The notes: generated by a model from the sequence alone, not told the origin. A stretch of DNA of 64,000 nucleotides from Prorocentrum cordatum (GCA_963575745.1 CAUYUJ010021059.1:282406-346405), one strand, 5' to 3'. Positions 49,774-60,159 are shown, counted from the first letter of the stretch. Program-made: numbers and translations.

Positions 49774-52700
49774 TCAGCGCTCGGCGGCGCGCCCCAGGCC
49801 GATGCGCACCCTCGCCTCGGCAAATGGCGCGGGGTTGAGGGACTTGGTGAAGAAGTCGCCCTTGTGCGTGGCTGTCGCGTGGTACTCCACGTCGAGCGCG
49901 GCCTCTGGATCGTTGTAGATCTCGTGCATGGCCCCAATAGAGCATCTGTGGGTTCGTGAAAGACACCGCAGACGCTTAGAATATCCTTTCTTGATAGCCT
50001 GTATCGCTTGCGTGTTATCGACACGGCAATCGACAGGAACGAGGACGCCTAGCATGTCCGAGATCAGCGTCTGCACCGGCAGAGCGCAATGCCGCACCGC
50101 TGAGCTCATGCTGACGGTCTCGGACTCGGCACTGCTACTGCTGGTCGCTGTTTGGTGCGACACCTTCCACGTCAGTGGGAAGCAGTTCCCCGACTCGATG
50201 CCCACCAGTTCACAATACAAGCCACTTGTGCTCTTGGTCGTGGTGCTGTCTCCGTTCCAATCGGCGTCGGGCCATATTCGAACTGCCAAATGCTCAAGGT
50301 CACTTGGGCTAAGCTGGCCAACCAGCTCAAGATCATGATGCTCCGCCACATACGACATGAAGCGAATCAACGCCACATCGTCTGTAACAGTCCATCTTGT
50401 CACCCGACTGCACATCCTCTGGATCGCAACCGACAAATCTGGCCGGCATACCAGTGAGGCATACAGGCCCGAGGCGACGTAGCTAGCGGCCGACGCCTGG
50501 AACACGCCTGGCTCGTCGTCCGCCGCGTTGTAGTCGCCATCTGTGGGGTACGGCGTGGTCACCTTCCGCAGCGCCCCTTTGAACTCCAGCCTGAACTTGT
50601 CCACCAGGTTGCGGAGGTACCCGCTCATGCTGGTGGCGACTGTTCGGACCTTCAGCGGCTCCGCGGGGTCTGCGCAGTCAAAATGGTAAAGGGCGCCCAG
50701 GTAGCGCAGCACTTTCGCGTACGCCTCCTGGAACACAATGTGCTGCCCGAGCTCGTACCAGTGCTTCTTGGCGTTCGTCGGCGTTGCCGCGAGCAAGAAG
50801 TCGTCCACGCAGATCACCATAATGCTGCCATCGGTGTGCAGCCAGATGCTGTGCCAACCCTCGACCTTCCTCCATCCGGTCATCTCCACGATGAACACGG
50901 CGTCGGTGTGTGACTCCCAAATATTCCCACTCTTGGGATGTCCTGGGAGCGCGTACACCAGGGGGACAGCTGGTCGATGGTACTTTGGCTGCTTGCTCTC
51001 ACGATCGTAAAACCAGCTGTCTGGCCACCAGTCCTTGGGAAGCTCAACAAGGTTCATGATGGCTGGGTCGGTCTCCATCGCTGCCTGGAGGTATGCCTGG
51101 TACGCGTCGCGGTAGGTGCAACTCATGTTGGTCAGCATCGCCACGGCAAATGCGCACCTGGCCGCAATCAGGCTCGCAGGGCTGTTGGAAACATCTTCAA
51201 AGATTTCGTATGCACTCCGACCCGTTCTGGTCCATATGTTGTTTCCTTGGAAGACCGCCCTGGCTCTGTAACGCCATTGGTCCTCGGCCATCTCGCTGTT
51301 CTTGCAGCCCAGGATGACGAAGACGCGGCCTACAACGACGTCACTGTACGAGCCGTCGGCCATCCAGTCGCTCAGGCTGCGGACCTTGCTCATGTCCCAG
51401 GTGCCTCTGTTTCGGTGCCCCTCGAGCTCCGCCTCGACCGCCGCCTTGGCCTTGTCAGTCTTAGCCTCCTGCGACTTCATGTTTACGAGCCTAGTAATGA
51501 GGCAACACCACAACGGCATTGAAGGAGGGCCTGGAGGCAGCACGCGCTCCATGATGCGCTCCGGGAGCGTGCATGGCATCGCCTTGAGAGTACTTGGTTT
51601 CAGAGCCTTCCAAATCAGATTCGCCATCATCGGCGTGTATCTGGCGCTGGCAGCCGCAATCTTGCCGCGGCACTCCACGAAGCTCTGATCTTGGATGCTA
51701 TTGGGAGGGTCGGAGTAAAGCGCTAGTTCGATAGGGATCCCAGAGTGTGTCGTAGCGATCCTCCACCTCTTCTTGATGAAGACTTGCTGCGTCGTGCCCT
51801 GGATGCTCTTGTCGAAAGACATCCCCACGGCAGCGATGGAGACGTAAAAATCAACGGCCCCCCGTCGAGTCAGCATGTCAACAACCCTCGGGTCCTGCAC
51901 CAACCAATCTCGTTCTGCGCACTCCCAAGAAAACGTGTTGTCCGTCCTGCTCACGTGCTCGCAAATCTGGATGGCTGCATCGATGAGCTGGCTGTTGAGG
52001 CTCTCGTCCCTGGTGGTCGCACTCGGGGTCGTGCTGGTGAACCTCTGGGGGCACCCAGACATGCACGGGATGCTGATCCAAGCGTGCACCTCCACCTCGT
52101 GAAGGACGCAAAACCTGATCAAGCCATGAATCGCACGCTTTGTTGACTTCAGTAATAAGTCATCCCTGGCGGTGATGCGCACCGCAAGGCACTGCTCCTG
52201 GACGGCTGCGCTGAGTTCGCTGTCCGCGGAGCATCCCAACTCCAACAAGAGGAAGCGGTAGTCGCCCGTGATGATCATGCTGCGAGCCTGCTGGGCGAGG
52301 TGCGTCGCTGACGGGCGCAGCGCCATCGCAGGGCATGCTGGCTGAGGAATCCGATCGCTCAGCTCGAGGGTCGCGGTGTCCTTCTCCACGTCGCTCCCTG
52401 GCGGCCTGGGGCACTCGGCAATCGGAGTTATACCTCTCGCGACTGCTGCCAGGGGAGTGGCCGGTGCAACCACGCCCTTTCGTTTGGCCTGTAACCAAGC
52501 AGACCGTCTGGCCTCCTGCGCCGCGAAGCCCGGAGCATCGACTCGCTCCCACTCTGCGCGGAGCTCCTTCTGAGCAGCTCGCCCGATGCCAACCCACGCC
52601 TCGGGTTCGCATGTTGGCGGGCGTCGTGACCAGGGCGGCACGTGTACCAGGCGGACTCTGTCGCCGCGCCGGGACCTGTCGACCCGCCAGCCCGGGGGAG

Positions 52701-55700
52701 CAGTTCCCCCCTCGACGATCGCGATCTCAGGCTGGATGTCGTCGACGGCCTTCTGAGCCTCCACCACGTCGGCGTCCACTGGCTGGAAGTCGCCAGCCGG
52801 CGCAACGACCTCAAGCTGCACCTCGTCGCCGTGGGTATCGGGCTCCAGAGCCAGCACGTGGCCCAGAGGCACGCTCGAGTCGAACTTGGCGGCGTTCTCC
52901 TTCCACATCCCGTCGAAAAACTCCGCCTCCGTGTCGACGTCGCCCTTCTCCTCCAGGATCTCCCAGGAACCGCTGTCGTCAACGACGTGGGGCATCGGCA
53001 GCGTCTTGTCGACCACGGCTCCGTAGATCGCCAGGCGCTGCTTGATGGGGAACGTGACGTCCTCTGGGAGCACCACGTCGACCGTCCTTCGGATGGCCGC
53101 CTTGGAGGCTCGACTCTCCGAGGTGAACCTCGACAGAGGGACGACCCCGTAGCTGGATGCCCATCTCCCCCCTGGCCCGATGGTGACCTCGATCAGCACG
53201 GCGGGCACGAGCCGCGACTGCAGCTTGTCATGCTGCGGTTCCGCTCCCTGCTGCGGTACTGGCCGGTGCGGGTGGAACAGCACGAGGGCGCCGAAGGCGT
53301 ACTGCTTGTACGGTGCAGGCGTGCCGTGCCTCCTGAGGTATGGGGTCATGCCGTCCTTCCCGATCATGAACCCGTTCCACATGGCGACCCAGAAGAGCAG
53401 CGCCATCGCCCAGCACGCCTCGTCGAGGCCTGACTGGATGAGCAAGGCCCTCGTGCCCTCCGACGCTGTCCGATTCGTTCTTTCCGCCTTCGGGGCGTGC
53501 CGCCACGGCACGGACGTGAAGTGCGCCAGAGGTCGCAGTGACCGCACCTGACGAGATGCGGCCAGGAACTCAGCTGCTCGATCAGACCACCACCTCCGAA
53601 TGGTAGGGGGCACCTCGTCGAACCGATGGATCAGCTCCACCACCACGCTGGCCTCCTTGGAGTTCGAGGGCCCAGCGCCGAGAAACATGGTGAGGTCGTC
53701 CGTAAGCATCAACGCGCGCTGCGCCGTCTTGAAGGCCTGGGTGCCACGGCGGATCTCCAGCCAGTCGATGTGCAGCATCGCCCCGAACGGCTTGTCGATG
53801 GCATCCTGGCCAGTGACGTGCACCATGTGCTCCGAGCGCCGGAGCTTATACTTATGCAGGTGCTTCGCGTCGTCGCAAATTGGGCACCCCTTCATGCGAG
53901 GCAGGTGCATGCTCTGGTGCTCGGGTGCGTGCGCGCCTGGGCACGGACTGCAGTAGTCCTGCTCCTCGTCCTTGGCGTCCACCTGCGAGACCTCGAACTT
54001 GGAGTCGTTGGCGATGATGTCGGCCACGACGTCGTGCTCCGTCCTGTCGGCCATGTCCAACACTCTCTGGACGTCTGCCAGGAGAGTCCGCTCGGAGTCA
54101 TCTGCTGCGCCAGGCTCTTCTGGTATCGGTGGGATGATGGGCTCGATGTTGACGACGCTCTCCTGCCGCCGCTCGAGGTCGGGCGCGGCCGGCGCGAGCG
54201 CCGCAGCTGCCACTGCGATCACGTTTCGTCCTCGCCCAGGCCGTCGACAGCGAACGAACGGCACGAAATTCTCGTCCACCTCGACCTCGCATGGCACCCC
54301 GGACGGCGAGATGAAGGATGGCTTTTCCGCGTAGGGCAACCAATAGAAGCCGAAGCCCTTCGCCGCGCAACGTCGCCCAAGTGCCAAGGCATTGGGCGTG
54401 TCTGGGAGGACATGCGCCGTGATCGTTTCACCGATGGGCGCGAGGTCGGTAGTGACGGTCTCGATCGAGTCGACAATCCCCCCTGCTGACCACATGGCCG
54501 TGGCGACGTCCGACTTGCCCTTGGAGCCGGCGACCCTGGGATTGGCTACGTCGAGGGCGGCTGCCGTGTCGAGGGCCCACTCGTCGTACACAGACGCCTG
54601 GATATTGCAGATCATCTGCTTCTTGGGCGTCTCCGCGGCAGCTCCAGACCCCGTGGCGCTCGTTGGCATCTTGGCGGGGGCCCCAAGCTCAATCGCCTTG
54701 GTGTCGCCTTTGGTCGGCGGCGTGGAGTAGTGCCTGAAGATGCAGTCCTGGCCGTACCGGCAAGTGTTGCCTCTCTTGACGTGGTGGCACAATGCTGGAA
54801 TGCGCTCCTTGGGCTGCTCTGCCGAGGCCTTGGCCTTCGGCGCTGGCTTGGCCTTGGCATCGGCCTTGGCTTTCGCCTTGGCCTTTGCTACCTCAGGCCC
54901 CGCGTGCGCGTACTTGCAGGCGTCGCCCTTGACGCAAGTACCAGCAACGAACTTCCTGCACACGTCCTTCGACTTGGCAGCGGCGTCTCCAGCGCCTTCG
55001 ACGACATTGTCACCCTTGCCTGCGCCCTTCGGCTTCACTGGCGTTACTTTGGGCGCCGGCTTCAGGAGGGAATCTAAGACGTCCTGCATCTCCTTGCGCC
55101 TGACGTAGTCCCTCGCCCTGTCGTACAGAAACTGCACGGTCTTGTCCGTCGAGCCCTCGTCGGCGCGGTCGTAGAGCTCGAAATCTAATGCCAAAGGCTT
55201 GCACTTCCACAGCTGCGGCACGACAACAGCATGAAGAAGAGCTTCGTCTGGTGGATCGCGAAGATGCTCAAGTATGGCATCGAGGCCGTCGAGGTACAGG
55301 CTGAGGTCACCCTGGAACTCGTGCTTCATCAACGTCGTGAGGTCGACCTGAGTAGCGGTGCCTCGCTCGAGGACGTACTTGCGGATAGCATGCCAGAAGG
55401 CCCACCGCCCTGACGGAGGGGCCCCTTGCTTGTAGCACTGCTCCCGGTACGTCGTCAGCTTGCGCTTGAGCTCACCCGCTGAGTACCGCATCACTGCCGA
55501 GAAGAGCTCGGCGTCGAATTGTTGCCACTTCCTTGGCACGCTCAGCAGCACTGCTGGGTCGGCGCAGCCCTCCGCGCCCTTGATGTACCTGATTGTGCGT
55601 TGCTGTGACCTGTTGGACGCCGCCGTGCACTTGGTGTACACGTCCGCAAGCCAACTGCGAAAACCAGCAGGCGTGGGCGGCGAACCCAGGTCGATGGGCT

Positions 55701-57243
55701 TCACCACCGTCCGTTTCCGGGCGAACTCCTCGCCCGAAGACTCCTCGGATGAATGCAGGTCGACGCCAGCGTGGCCAGCGGCGCTGCCATCCCGCTGTGG
55801 ACTTGTAGCGCCCACAGTGGCCACTGGTACCGCGCCTGTGGGGGACTCGGTCCTGGGCCGCATCCGCAAGGACGGCCCAGGCAACGGCGGCATGATGACG
55901 GTCGCGCGAGCCCCCGCCGCACTTGCCAGGGCCCCGCTGGCTTGTGGAAAGCCTGGGGCGGCTGTCGCCAGCGACTGCGGCGGCGCCGTCGCCAGGCGCG
56001 GCGGCGGCTGCCACTGAGCTGCCATCGGCGCTGGAGGGGGCAGATCTCGGAGTACAGCCTGGCGTAGCTCGTCGCGGCAGGCCTCTGCCTCGGCTCTCCA
56101 GCTGTGGAGCTCAGACTGCGCGTCCTGCATCTCGATGATCGCCTCATCCTCCGCGTTCATGACCTCGCGAAGCCGCTCGTCACTGGCAGCCACCAGCTCC
56201 GCAGCCCACTGGTCTACCTCACGCTGCGTCGCGTCGCGGGTCGCGACGGCCTCCTGGTTGGCCGCCTGCCGAGCCGCCGCAGTCGCCTGCTCGCTGGCGT
56301 GGCGCACTTCGGAGCGCCACCGCGCGTCATGATCACGGACCTCCTGCCGTAGGGCACGGTCGTGGTCTGCCAGTTCGCTGCGGAGCGCTCGTTCTCGATC
56401 GCTCGCCTCTGATGCGACGAACTTGACGCGCCTCTCTTCCCTCACCGAGGCGAGGTGGAGAGACCTCTCGCTCGACCTCGCCGCCGTTACGGCGCGCCGC
56501 TCCATGCTGGCGAGCTCCTCTGACTCCAGCCGGAGTCGTGCCGCCATCGCTTGGTGTTCGCCGCCGATGTGGGCCTCGGCCTTCAACAGCTCTGCGTGGC
56601 CGTGTGTCCTCATGCTCTCCGCTAGGTTCTGGTACTTGTCCTGGTACTGCCGCTGCATGTCCTCCACGCGTTGCGCGAAGACCCCTTCGAAGTAATTTTG
56701 GACTTGGTTGACGCCGTTCTGCATGGCCTCGCGCTGGTCCGCCGCGCACTGCTGCACCAGGAACGCCTCGTACTGCTGCATCTCGGTGCGGGCGCCCGCC
56801 ACGAACTGCGCCTCGTTGTAGCTCGTGATGGCCTGGGGTTCGGCCATGAACTGGCTCTGCTGGGCCTGCTGGGCCACCAGCGCCGCACCCAACTCGTGCT
56901 GGGCACGGGCGCGTTCGTCAGCAACGCTCTCGGCAAGCGCCTGCTCCTGCGCCTGGACCGCCAAGCGCACTGTGGCAGCTGCAGCCTCCTGCAGCCGTTC
57001 CTCGTAGGCCGCGACCCTACTCTCTATCTCCGTCTCAAAGTCCACTATATCAATCATCCTGGAAAGATCCACCGACAAATCAAGCTCGTCACACGGCACA
57101 GCGGCAGCATCCTGGCCTGGCTGCGGCTGCGCTGCTTGCGGCGGCAAGCCCAGACCAGCTGGCGCCGGCGCTGACGTTGCCAGCGCGGGGATCGCCGTCA
57201 AGGCGCCCAATGGCGGCAGCCGGAGGGCGGCGGGAGCGGCCAC
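49774..57243 (-). CDS. Copia Gag-Pol polyprotein
   Basis: 2489 residues without a stop. Approximate map: 50-430 long Ala/Gln/Glu-rich coiled coil (Gag); 761 CRKFVAGTCVKGDACKYAH and 818 CHHVKRGNTCRYGQDCIFRH, two CCCH zinc fingers; 888 ALDTAAALD, the presumed protease active site, with DTA instead of DTG/DSG; 1100 HxxxH...CPIC integrase zinc finger; integrase core Asp in LHIDWLE (1156), Asp in SDRAAEF (1218) and Glu in AERTNR (1255); reverse transcriptase from GTWDMSKV (1945) with catalytic VDD in ICVDDFLL (2144); RNase H with DADWNGD (2325), SAESETVS (2372), and the usual ending THKGDFFTKSL. 57243 is GTG, not ATG; the frame is open further up to about 57505 and its translation still looks like protein, so the real start is upstream. 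The stop lies 98 bp before the 3' LTR. The element looks capable of encoding all enzymes, if the protease works. Confidence 0.95.
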   Translation of the reverse strand: MAAPAALRLPPLGALTAIPALATSAPAPAGLGLPPQAAQPQPGQDAAAVPCDELDLSVDLSRMIDIVDFETEIESRVAAYEERLQEAAAATVRLAVQAQEQALAESVADERARAQHELGAALVAQQAQQSQFMAEPQAITSYNEAQFVAGARTEMQQYEAFLVQQCAADQREAMQNGVNQVQNYFEGVFAQRVEDMQRQYQDKYQNLAESMRTHGHAELLKAEAHIGGEHQAMAARLRLESEELASMERRAVTAARSSERSLHLASVREERRVKFVASEASDRERALRSELADHDRALRQEVRDHDARWRSEVRHASEQATAAARQAANQEAVATRDATQREVDQWAAELVAASDERLREVMNAEDEAIIEMQDAQSELHSWRAEAEACRDELRQAVLRDLPPPAPMAAQWQPPPRLATAPPQSLATAAPGFPQASGALASAAGARATVIMPPLPGPSLRMRPRTESPTGAVPVATVGATSPQRDGSAAGHAGVDLHSSEESSGEEFARKRTVVKPIDLGSPPTPAGFRSWLADVYTKCTAASNRSQQRTIRYIKGAEGCADPAVLLSVPRKWQQFDAELFSAVMRYSAGELKRKLTTYREQCYKQGAPPSGRWAFWHAIRKYVLERGTATQVDLTTLMKHEFQGDLSLYLDGLDAILEHLRDPPDEALLHAVVVPQLWKCKPLALDFELYDRADEGSTDKTVQFLYDRARDYVRRKEMQDVLDSLLKPAPKVTPVKPKGAGKGDNVVEGAGDAAAKSKDVCRKFVAGTCVKGDACKYAHAGPEVAKAKAKAKADAKAKPAPKAKASAEQPKERIPALCHHVKRGNTCRYGQDCIFRHYSTPPTKGDTKAIELGAPAKMPTSATGSGAAAETPKKQMICNIQASVYDEWALDTAAALDVANPRVAGSKGKSDVATAMWSAGGIVDSIETVTTDLAPIGETITAHVLPDTPNALALGRRCAAKGFGFYWLPYAEKPSFISPSGVPCEVEVDENFVPFVRCRRPGRGRNVIAVAAAALAPAAPDLERRQESVVNIEPIIPPIPEEPGAADDSERTLLADVQRVLDMADRTEHDVVADIIANDSKFEVSQVDAKDEEQDYCSPCPGAHAPEHQSMHLPRMKGCPICDDAKHLHKYKLRRSEHMVHVTGQDAIDKPFGAMLHIDWLEIRRGTQAFKTAQRALMLTDDLTMFLGAGPSNSKEASVVVELIHRFDEVPPTIRRWWSDRAAEFLAASRQVRSLRPLAHFTSVPWRHAPKAERTNRTASEGTRALLIQSGLDEACWAMALLFWVAMWNGFMIGKDGMTPYLRRHGTPAPYKQYAFGALVLFHPHRPVPQQGAEPQHDKLQSRLVPAVLIEVTIGPGGRWASSYGVVPLSRFTSESRASKAAIRRTVDVVLPEDVTFPIKQRLAIYGAVVDKTLPMPHVVDDSGSWEILEEKGDVDTEAEFFDGMWKENAAKFDSSVPLGHVLALEPDTHGDEVQLEVVAPAGDFQPVDADVVEAQKAVDDIQPEIAIVEGGTAPPGWRVDRSRRGDRVRLVHVPPWSRRPPTCEPEAWVGIGRAAQKELRAEWERVDAPGFAAQEARRSAWLQAKRKGVVAPATPLAAVARGITPIAECPRPPGSDVEKDTATLELSDRIPQPACPAMALRPSATHLAQQARSMIITGDYRFLLLELGCSADSELSAAVQEQCLAVRITARDDLLLKSTKRAIHGLIRFCVLHEVEVHAWISIPCMSGCPQRFTSTTPSATTRDESLNSQLIDAAIQICEHVSRTDNTFSWECAERDWLVQDPRVVDMLTRRGAVDFYVSIAAVGMSFDKSIQGTTQQVFIKKRWRIATTHSGIPIELALYSDPPNSIQDQSFVECRGKIAAASARYTPMMANLIWKALKPSTLKAMPCTLPERIMERVLPPGPPSMPLWCCLITRLVNMKSQEAKTDKAKAAVEAELEGHRNRGTWDMSKVRSLSDWMADGSYSDVVVGRVFVILGCKNSEMAEDQWRYRARAVFQGNNIWTRTGRSAYEIFEDVSNSPASLIAARCAFAVAMLTNMSCTYRDAYQAYLQAAMETDPAIMNLVELPKDWWPDSWFYDRESKQPKYHRPAVPLVYALPGHPKSGNIWESHTDAVFIVEMTGWRKVEGWHSIWLHTDGSIMVICVDDFLLAATPTNAKKHWYELGQHIVFQEAYAKVLRYLGALYHFDCADPAEPLKVRTVATSMSGYLRNLVDKFRLEFKGALRKVTTPYPTDGDYNAADDEPGVFQASAASYVASGLYASLVCRPDLSVAIQRMCSRVTRWTVTDDVALIRFMSYVAEHHDLELVGQLSPSDLEHLAVRIWPDADWNGDSTTTKSTSGLYCELVGIESGNCFPLTWKVSHQTATSSSSAESETVSMSSAVRHCALPVQTLISDMLGVLVPVDCRVDNTQAIQAIKKGYSKRLRCLSRTHRCSIGAMHEIYNDPEAALDVEYHATATHKGDFFTKSLNPAPFAEARVRIGLGRAAER

Positions 57244-57419
57244 CCCCCCGACGCTGGCGGTCGCCTGCAGATGGCCTTCAAATCCACTCGGTCTTCCGAG
57301 AGGGAGTGGCGCTGTTGTCGTCTGCGGCGCCAGCTGTTGCCCCTGGCTCGGCTGCAGGCCGGGGATCCTGAGGGCGCCAACTGGGAGGGGTTCTGTTCTG
57401 GGAGCGATCGCTGGCCACG

Positions 57420-57614
57420 ATGCTCGCCGCCAGCCCCGCTTCCAGCGGCGCTGGATCGTTCCACGACATCGCTGACGTGGTTCGTCACGTGCTGCTCCTG
57501 CCTAGCCGCCAGCGCCGCCTCAGCGCCAGCGGCGGAGGCGCCGGTGCGCTCGCGCTGCTGAGCGCGCTTCAGCGCGCGGTCCAGCCTCGCCTCAGGACCG
57601 CGCTTGTGTGGCAT
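57420..57614 (-). CDS. Probable N-terminus of the copia polyprotein, in another frame
   Basis: The ATG at 57614 follows the primer-binding site directly and opens a basic, Ala/Gln-rich frame (MPHKRGPEARLDRALKRAQQ), the kind of start expected for Gag. It is one frame off from the long polyprotein frame (a -1 shift, or a lost base, somewhere around 57420-57500). Which of the three frames is coding in 57300-57500 I cannot decide by eye. Confidence 0.5.
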
Positions 57615-57629
57615 CCAAGGCTCTTAACC
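57615..57629 (-). other. Primer-binding site: looks complementary to a tRNA-Lys(CUU) anticodon arm
   Basis: Minus strand GGTTAAGAGCCTTGG starts right after the 5' LTR. Its reverse complement, CCAAGGCTCTTAACC, has the form of an anticodon stem-loop with loop CTCTTAA (anticodon CUU). From memory it matches plant-type tRNA-Lys(CUU), which has CAAGGCTCTTAACCTTG. Copia of Drosophila and Ty5 of yeast are primed by an internal (anticodon) part of initiator tRNA in the same way. The tRNA comparison needs a database check. Confidence 0.6.
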
Positions 57630-58471
57630 TGTGATTGGCCGGGGCGCCAGGCAGCAACGGATGATGATGCCGCTCGGCCCGGGCCAGATCGTTTTTCTCT
57701 GCTCGGAGGTCCCTGAACTCCGGGCGTCTTGAGCCGACGTGGGTACGGCGCTTTGACCTCACCCCTCTCCGCATGACAGTGCACATGCTGCTGCACAACA
57801 TCATGGGAGGATGCATGAGACGACGAGGCAGCCGGAGTCCAGCCACACTCGCCGCATCGCACGTCCTCGGGACCAGAACCGAGAGGCGGCCAGAATCCAG
57901 CCACACCCCCGGTTCCGAGATTCAGGACAGCTACGCCATCGGACCTGTTACTTACATAAGGTAGCCCGTCTCCATAAACAGGGATACTCCGACAGGCCCG
58001 GCCGACCAGCCGGAAAGTTCGAATTTCGGCTCCAGGGCGGGCGAAGGTAGCCCGTCTCCATAAACAGGGATACTCCGACAGGCCCGGCCGACCAGCCGGA
58101 AAGTTCGAATTTCGGCTCCAGGGCGGGCGAAGGTAGCCCATCTCCATAAACAGGGATACTCCGACAGGCCCGGCCGACCAGCCGGAAAGTTCGAATTTCG
58201 GCTCCAGGGCAGTTCGAAGTTCGGCTCCAAACTACGCCATGCTCTGCTACACTGCTGCACTGTGGCAGAGCCACCATCCCCACCCAGTGCTTGCACGGAC
58301 TGTTCGGGGACCACGAATTGAGGAGGAAACTAATTACTTATATAACATTTGGTATGTGCATACAAGGCCTATTGAAAAAATGCATTGGTAATCATTTCAC
58401 CGCTTGGTGAGGTGATGAACGCCTCAGGTGCCAGACAGAAATTGCTGCAGTATCTGTGGCATCATTTCACA
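57630..58471 (-). repeat. Right LTR (5' LTR) of the copia element, 842 bp
   Basis: It contains three 86-bp units (about 57960-58218). The minus-strand box TTATATAAG (58338-58346) is a candidate TATA element for the element transcript. Each 86-bp unit carries GGAAAGTTCGAATTTCGG. Confidence 0.95.
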
Positions 58472-58564
58472 TCTTACTCCCCTTGATGGCCTCCTCAGCC
58501 TAAGTCCTCCTCTTTCTCCTCCCCCCTCCATCCCGGATAGTGATATGCTTGCAGCTTGCAGAGC

Positions 58565-58587
58565 GTGAGTGGGATAGGCGGGGGGGG

Positions 58588-58622
<35 letters not shown>

Positions 58623-58939
58623 CGCGTTGGAGGGATGGAGGGAGAGGGATGAGGAGAGAGTAGGGCATGTTGACGATAACGGGGGCACAGGCGGAGGGCG
58701 AGGAGGAGGAGGAGGAGGAGGAGGAGGAGGAGAAAGAGGAGGAGGTAGAGGAGGAGGAGGAGGAGGAGGAGGAGAAACAGGAACATACTACGGATACGGC
58801 GAACGAGGACAAGAAGGAATGACGAGTAGGATGATGATGCTGATTCTGATGATGATGCTGATGATGATGATGACGATGATGTTGCTGCTGCTGTTGATGA
58901 TGCTGCTGATGATGGTGATGCTGATGATACTGATGATAC

Positions 58940-58980
<41 letters not shown>

Positions 58981-58986
58981 TTGATT

Positions 58987-59081
<95 letters not shown>

Positions 59082-59280
59082 GGTGGTGATGATGATGATG
59101 AGGATGAGGAGAGGAGGAGGAGGAGGAGGAGGAGGAGGAGGAGGAGGGGAGGGAGTGGGAGGAGGAGGAGGAGAAAGAGAAGGAGGAGGAGAAGCAGGAG
59201 GAGGAGGAGGAGGAGGAGGAGGGGCAGGAGGAGGAGGAGAAGTAAGAGACGGAGGAGGATGAGGAGGAGGAGGAAACAAG
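58565..59280. repeat. (GA)n, (GAG)n and (GAT)n microsatellite cluster
   Basis: 58585-58620 GA; 58700-58780 GAG; 58830-59100 GAT; 59105-59280 GAG. The poly-Met, poly-Ile and poly-Gly frames are shadows. Confidence 0.95.
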
Positions 59281-59800
59281 GAACGATTGTTAGACATCGA
59301 AGAACTAACGCAAACAGGTACAACGAACAATATGAGTACATGAATACTTGCATAAAGGGTGGGGGAAACGAGGAGGGGCAGGGCAACGAGAAGGGAAATG
59401 GAGGAGAAGGAGGAGCAGAAGGAGGAGGATGAGGAGGAGGAGGAGGAGGAGGGGAGGAGGTGGAGGAGGATGAGGACGAGGAGGAGTAGCAGCAGCAGGC
59501 GACGACGAATGGGGAGGGCGAGGGGGAGGAGCATTCAGGAGCATTCAGGAGCATTCAGGATGAGGACACGGGAGGTCCAGACGATTCGGAGCCCGACGAA
59601 TTGGCAACAGGAGCCGAATTACATCAGAAAGCGTTGGCCTTCAGCCCTTCGGACCGCAGGGCGATGAGGAGGAAGATGAGGAGGAGCAAGAGGAGGAGGA
59701 GGAGGAGGAGGAGGAGGAGGAGGAGGAGGAGGAGGAGAAGGAGGAGGAGGAGGAGGAGGAGGAGGAGGAGGACAGGAGGAGGAGGAGGAGACGGAGGAGG
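59281..59800. repeat. Purine-rich DNA with (GAG)n tracts and a short triplication
   Basis: 59400-59500 and 59665-59800 are GAG runs. GGAGCATTCA repeats three times at 59528-59558. Confidence 0.8.
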
Positions 59801-60155
59801 ACCAGGGGGCAGGAGGCGGCGGAACGGCGGGTCGGCGGAGCGGACGACGACGGCGAGGGCGGTGTGCGTCGGCAGCGTGCGGCGGCAGGGCGCCCTGGGC
59901 TCGTCGGCGGAAGACGAGGCCGACGGACAGTTCTGGAGAGCGCCCCAGCGGCCCCCGCGCGTGCTTCTCCTCGCTGCTTTCGTCGCCATGGGGGAAGCGG
60001 GTCCTGGGGTTTTTGGCCGTTTTCGGGCTCTCGAGCTCCTGCACAGGCCCCGGGAGTGTCAAAACGCGATTCAGGATGAAGATCTCGTCCTTGGGGAAGG
60101 CGCCAGGGTCCAGGACCTGGTTCTCTCAGGACCCGTTTCCCCCATGCAGATTTCA
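59801..60155. other. No supported gene: GC-rich DNA with a short dispersed repeat
   Basis: Open frames on both strands lack domains. 60085-60142 matches 25790-25870 (TCCTTGGGGAAGGC ... CAGGACCCGTTTCC). Confidence 0.45.
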
Positions 60156-60159
60156 GGGG

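Larger units (their letters stand above)
48750..58471 (-). mobile_element. Complete Ty1/copia LTR retrotransposon
   Basis: The element is 9722 bp long, in minus orientation. It is bounded by the direct repeat TCTTAC (48744-48749 and 58472-58477), a 6-bp target-site duplication (5 bp is the usual copia length, so one base may be chance). The LTRs begin TGTGA and end TCACA. Reading the minus strand: 5' LTR, primer-binding site at 57615-57629, a gag-pol frame, a purine tract at 49676-49683, 3' LTR. Integrase precedes reverse transcriptase, which makes it copia and not gypsy. The LTRs differ by a few single bases, a 2-bp indel and one 86-bp unit, so the insertion is young. It interrupts one copy of a duplicated block whose other copy (46339-46600) is uninterrupted. 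Confidence 0.95.

Noticed and set aside
58540-59554. Poly-Met, poly-Ile and poly-Gly ORFs on both strands
   Set aside because: They are read from (GAT)n and (GAG)n arrays; no unique coding segment is present.
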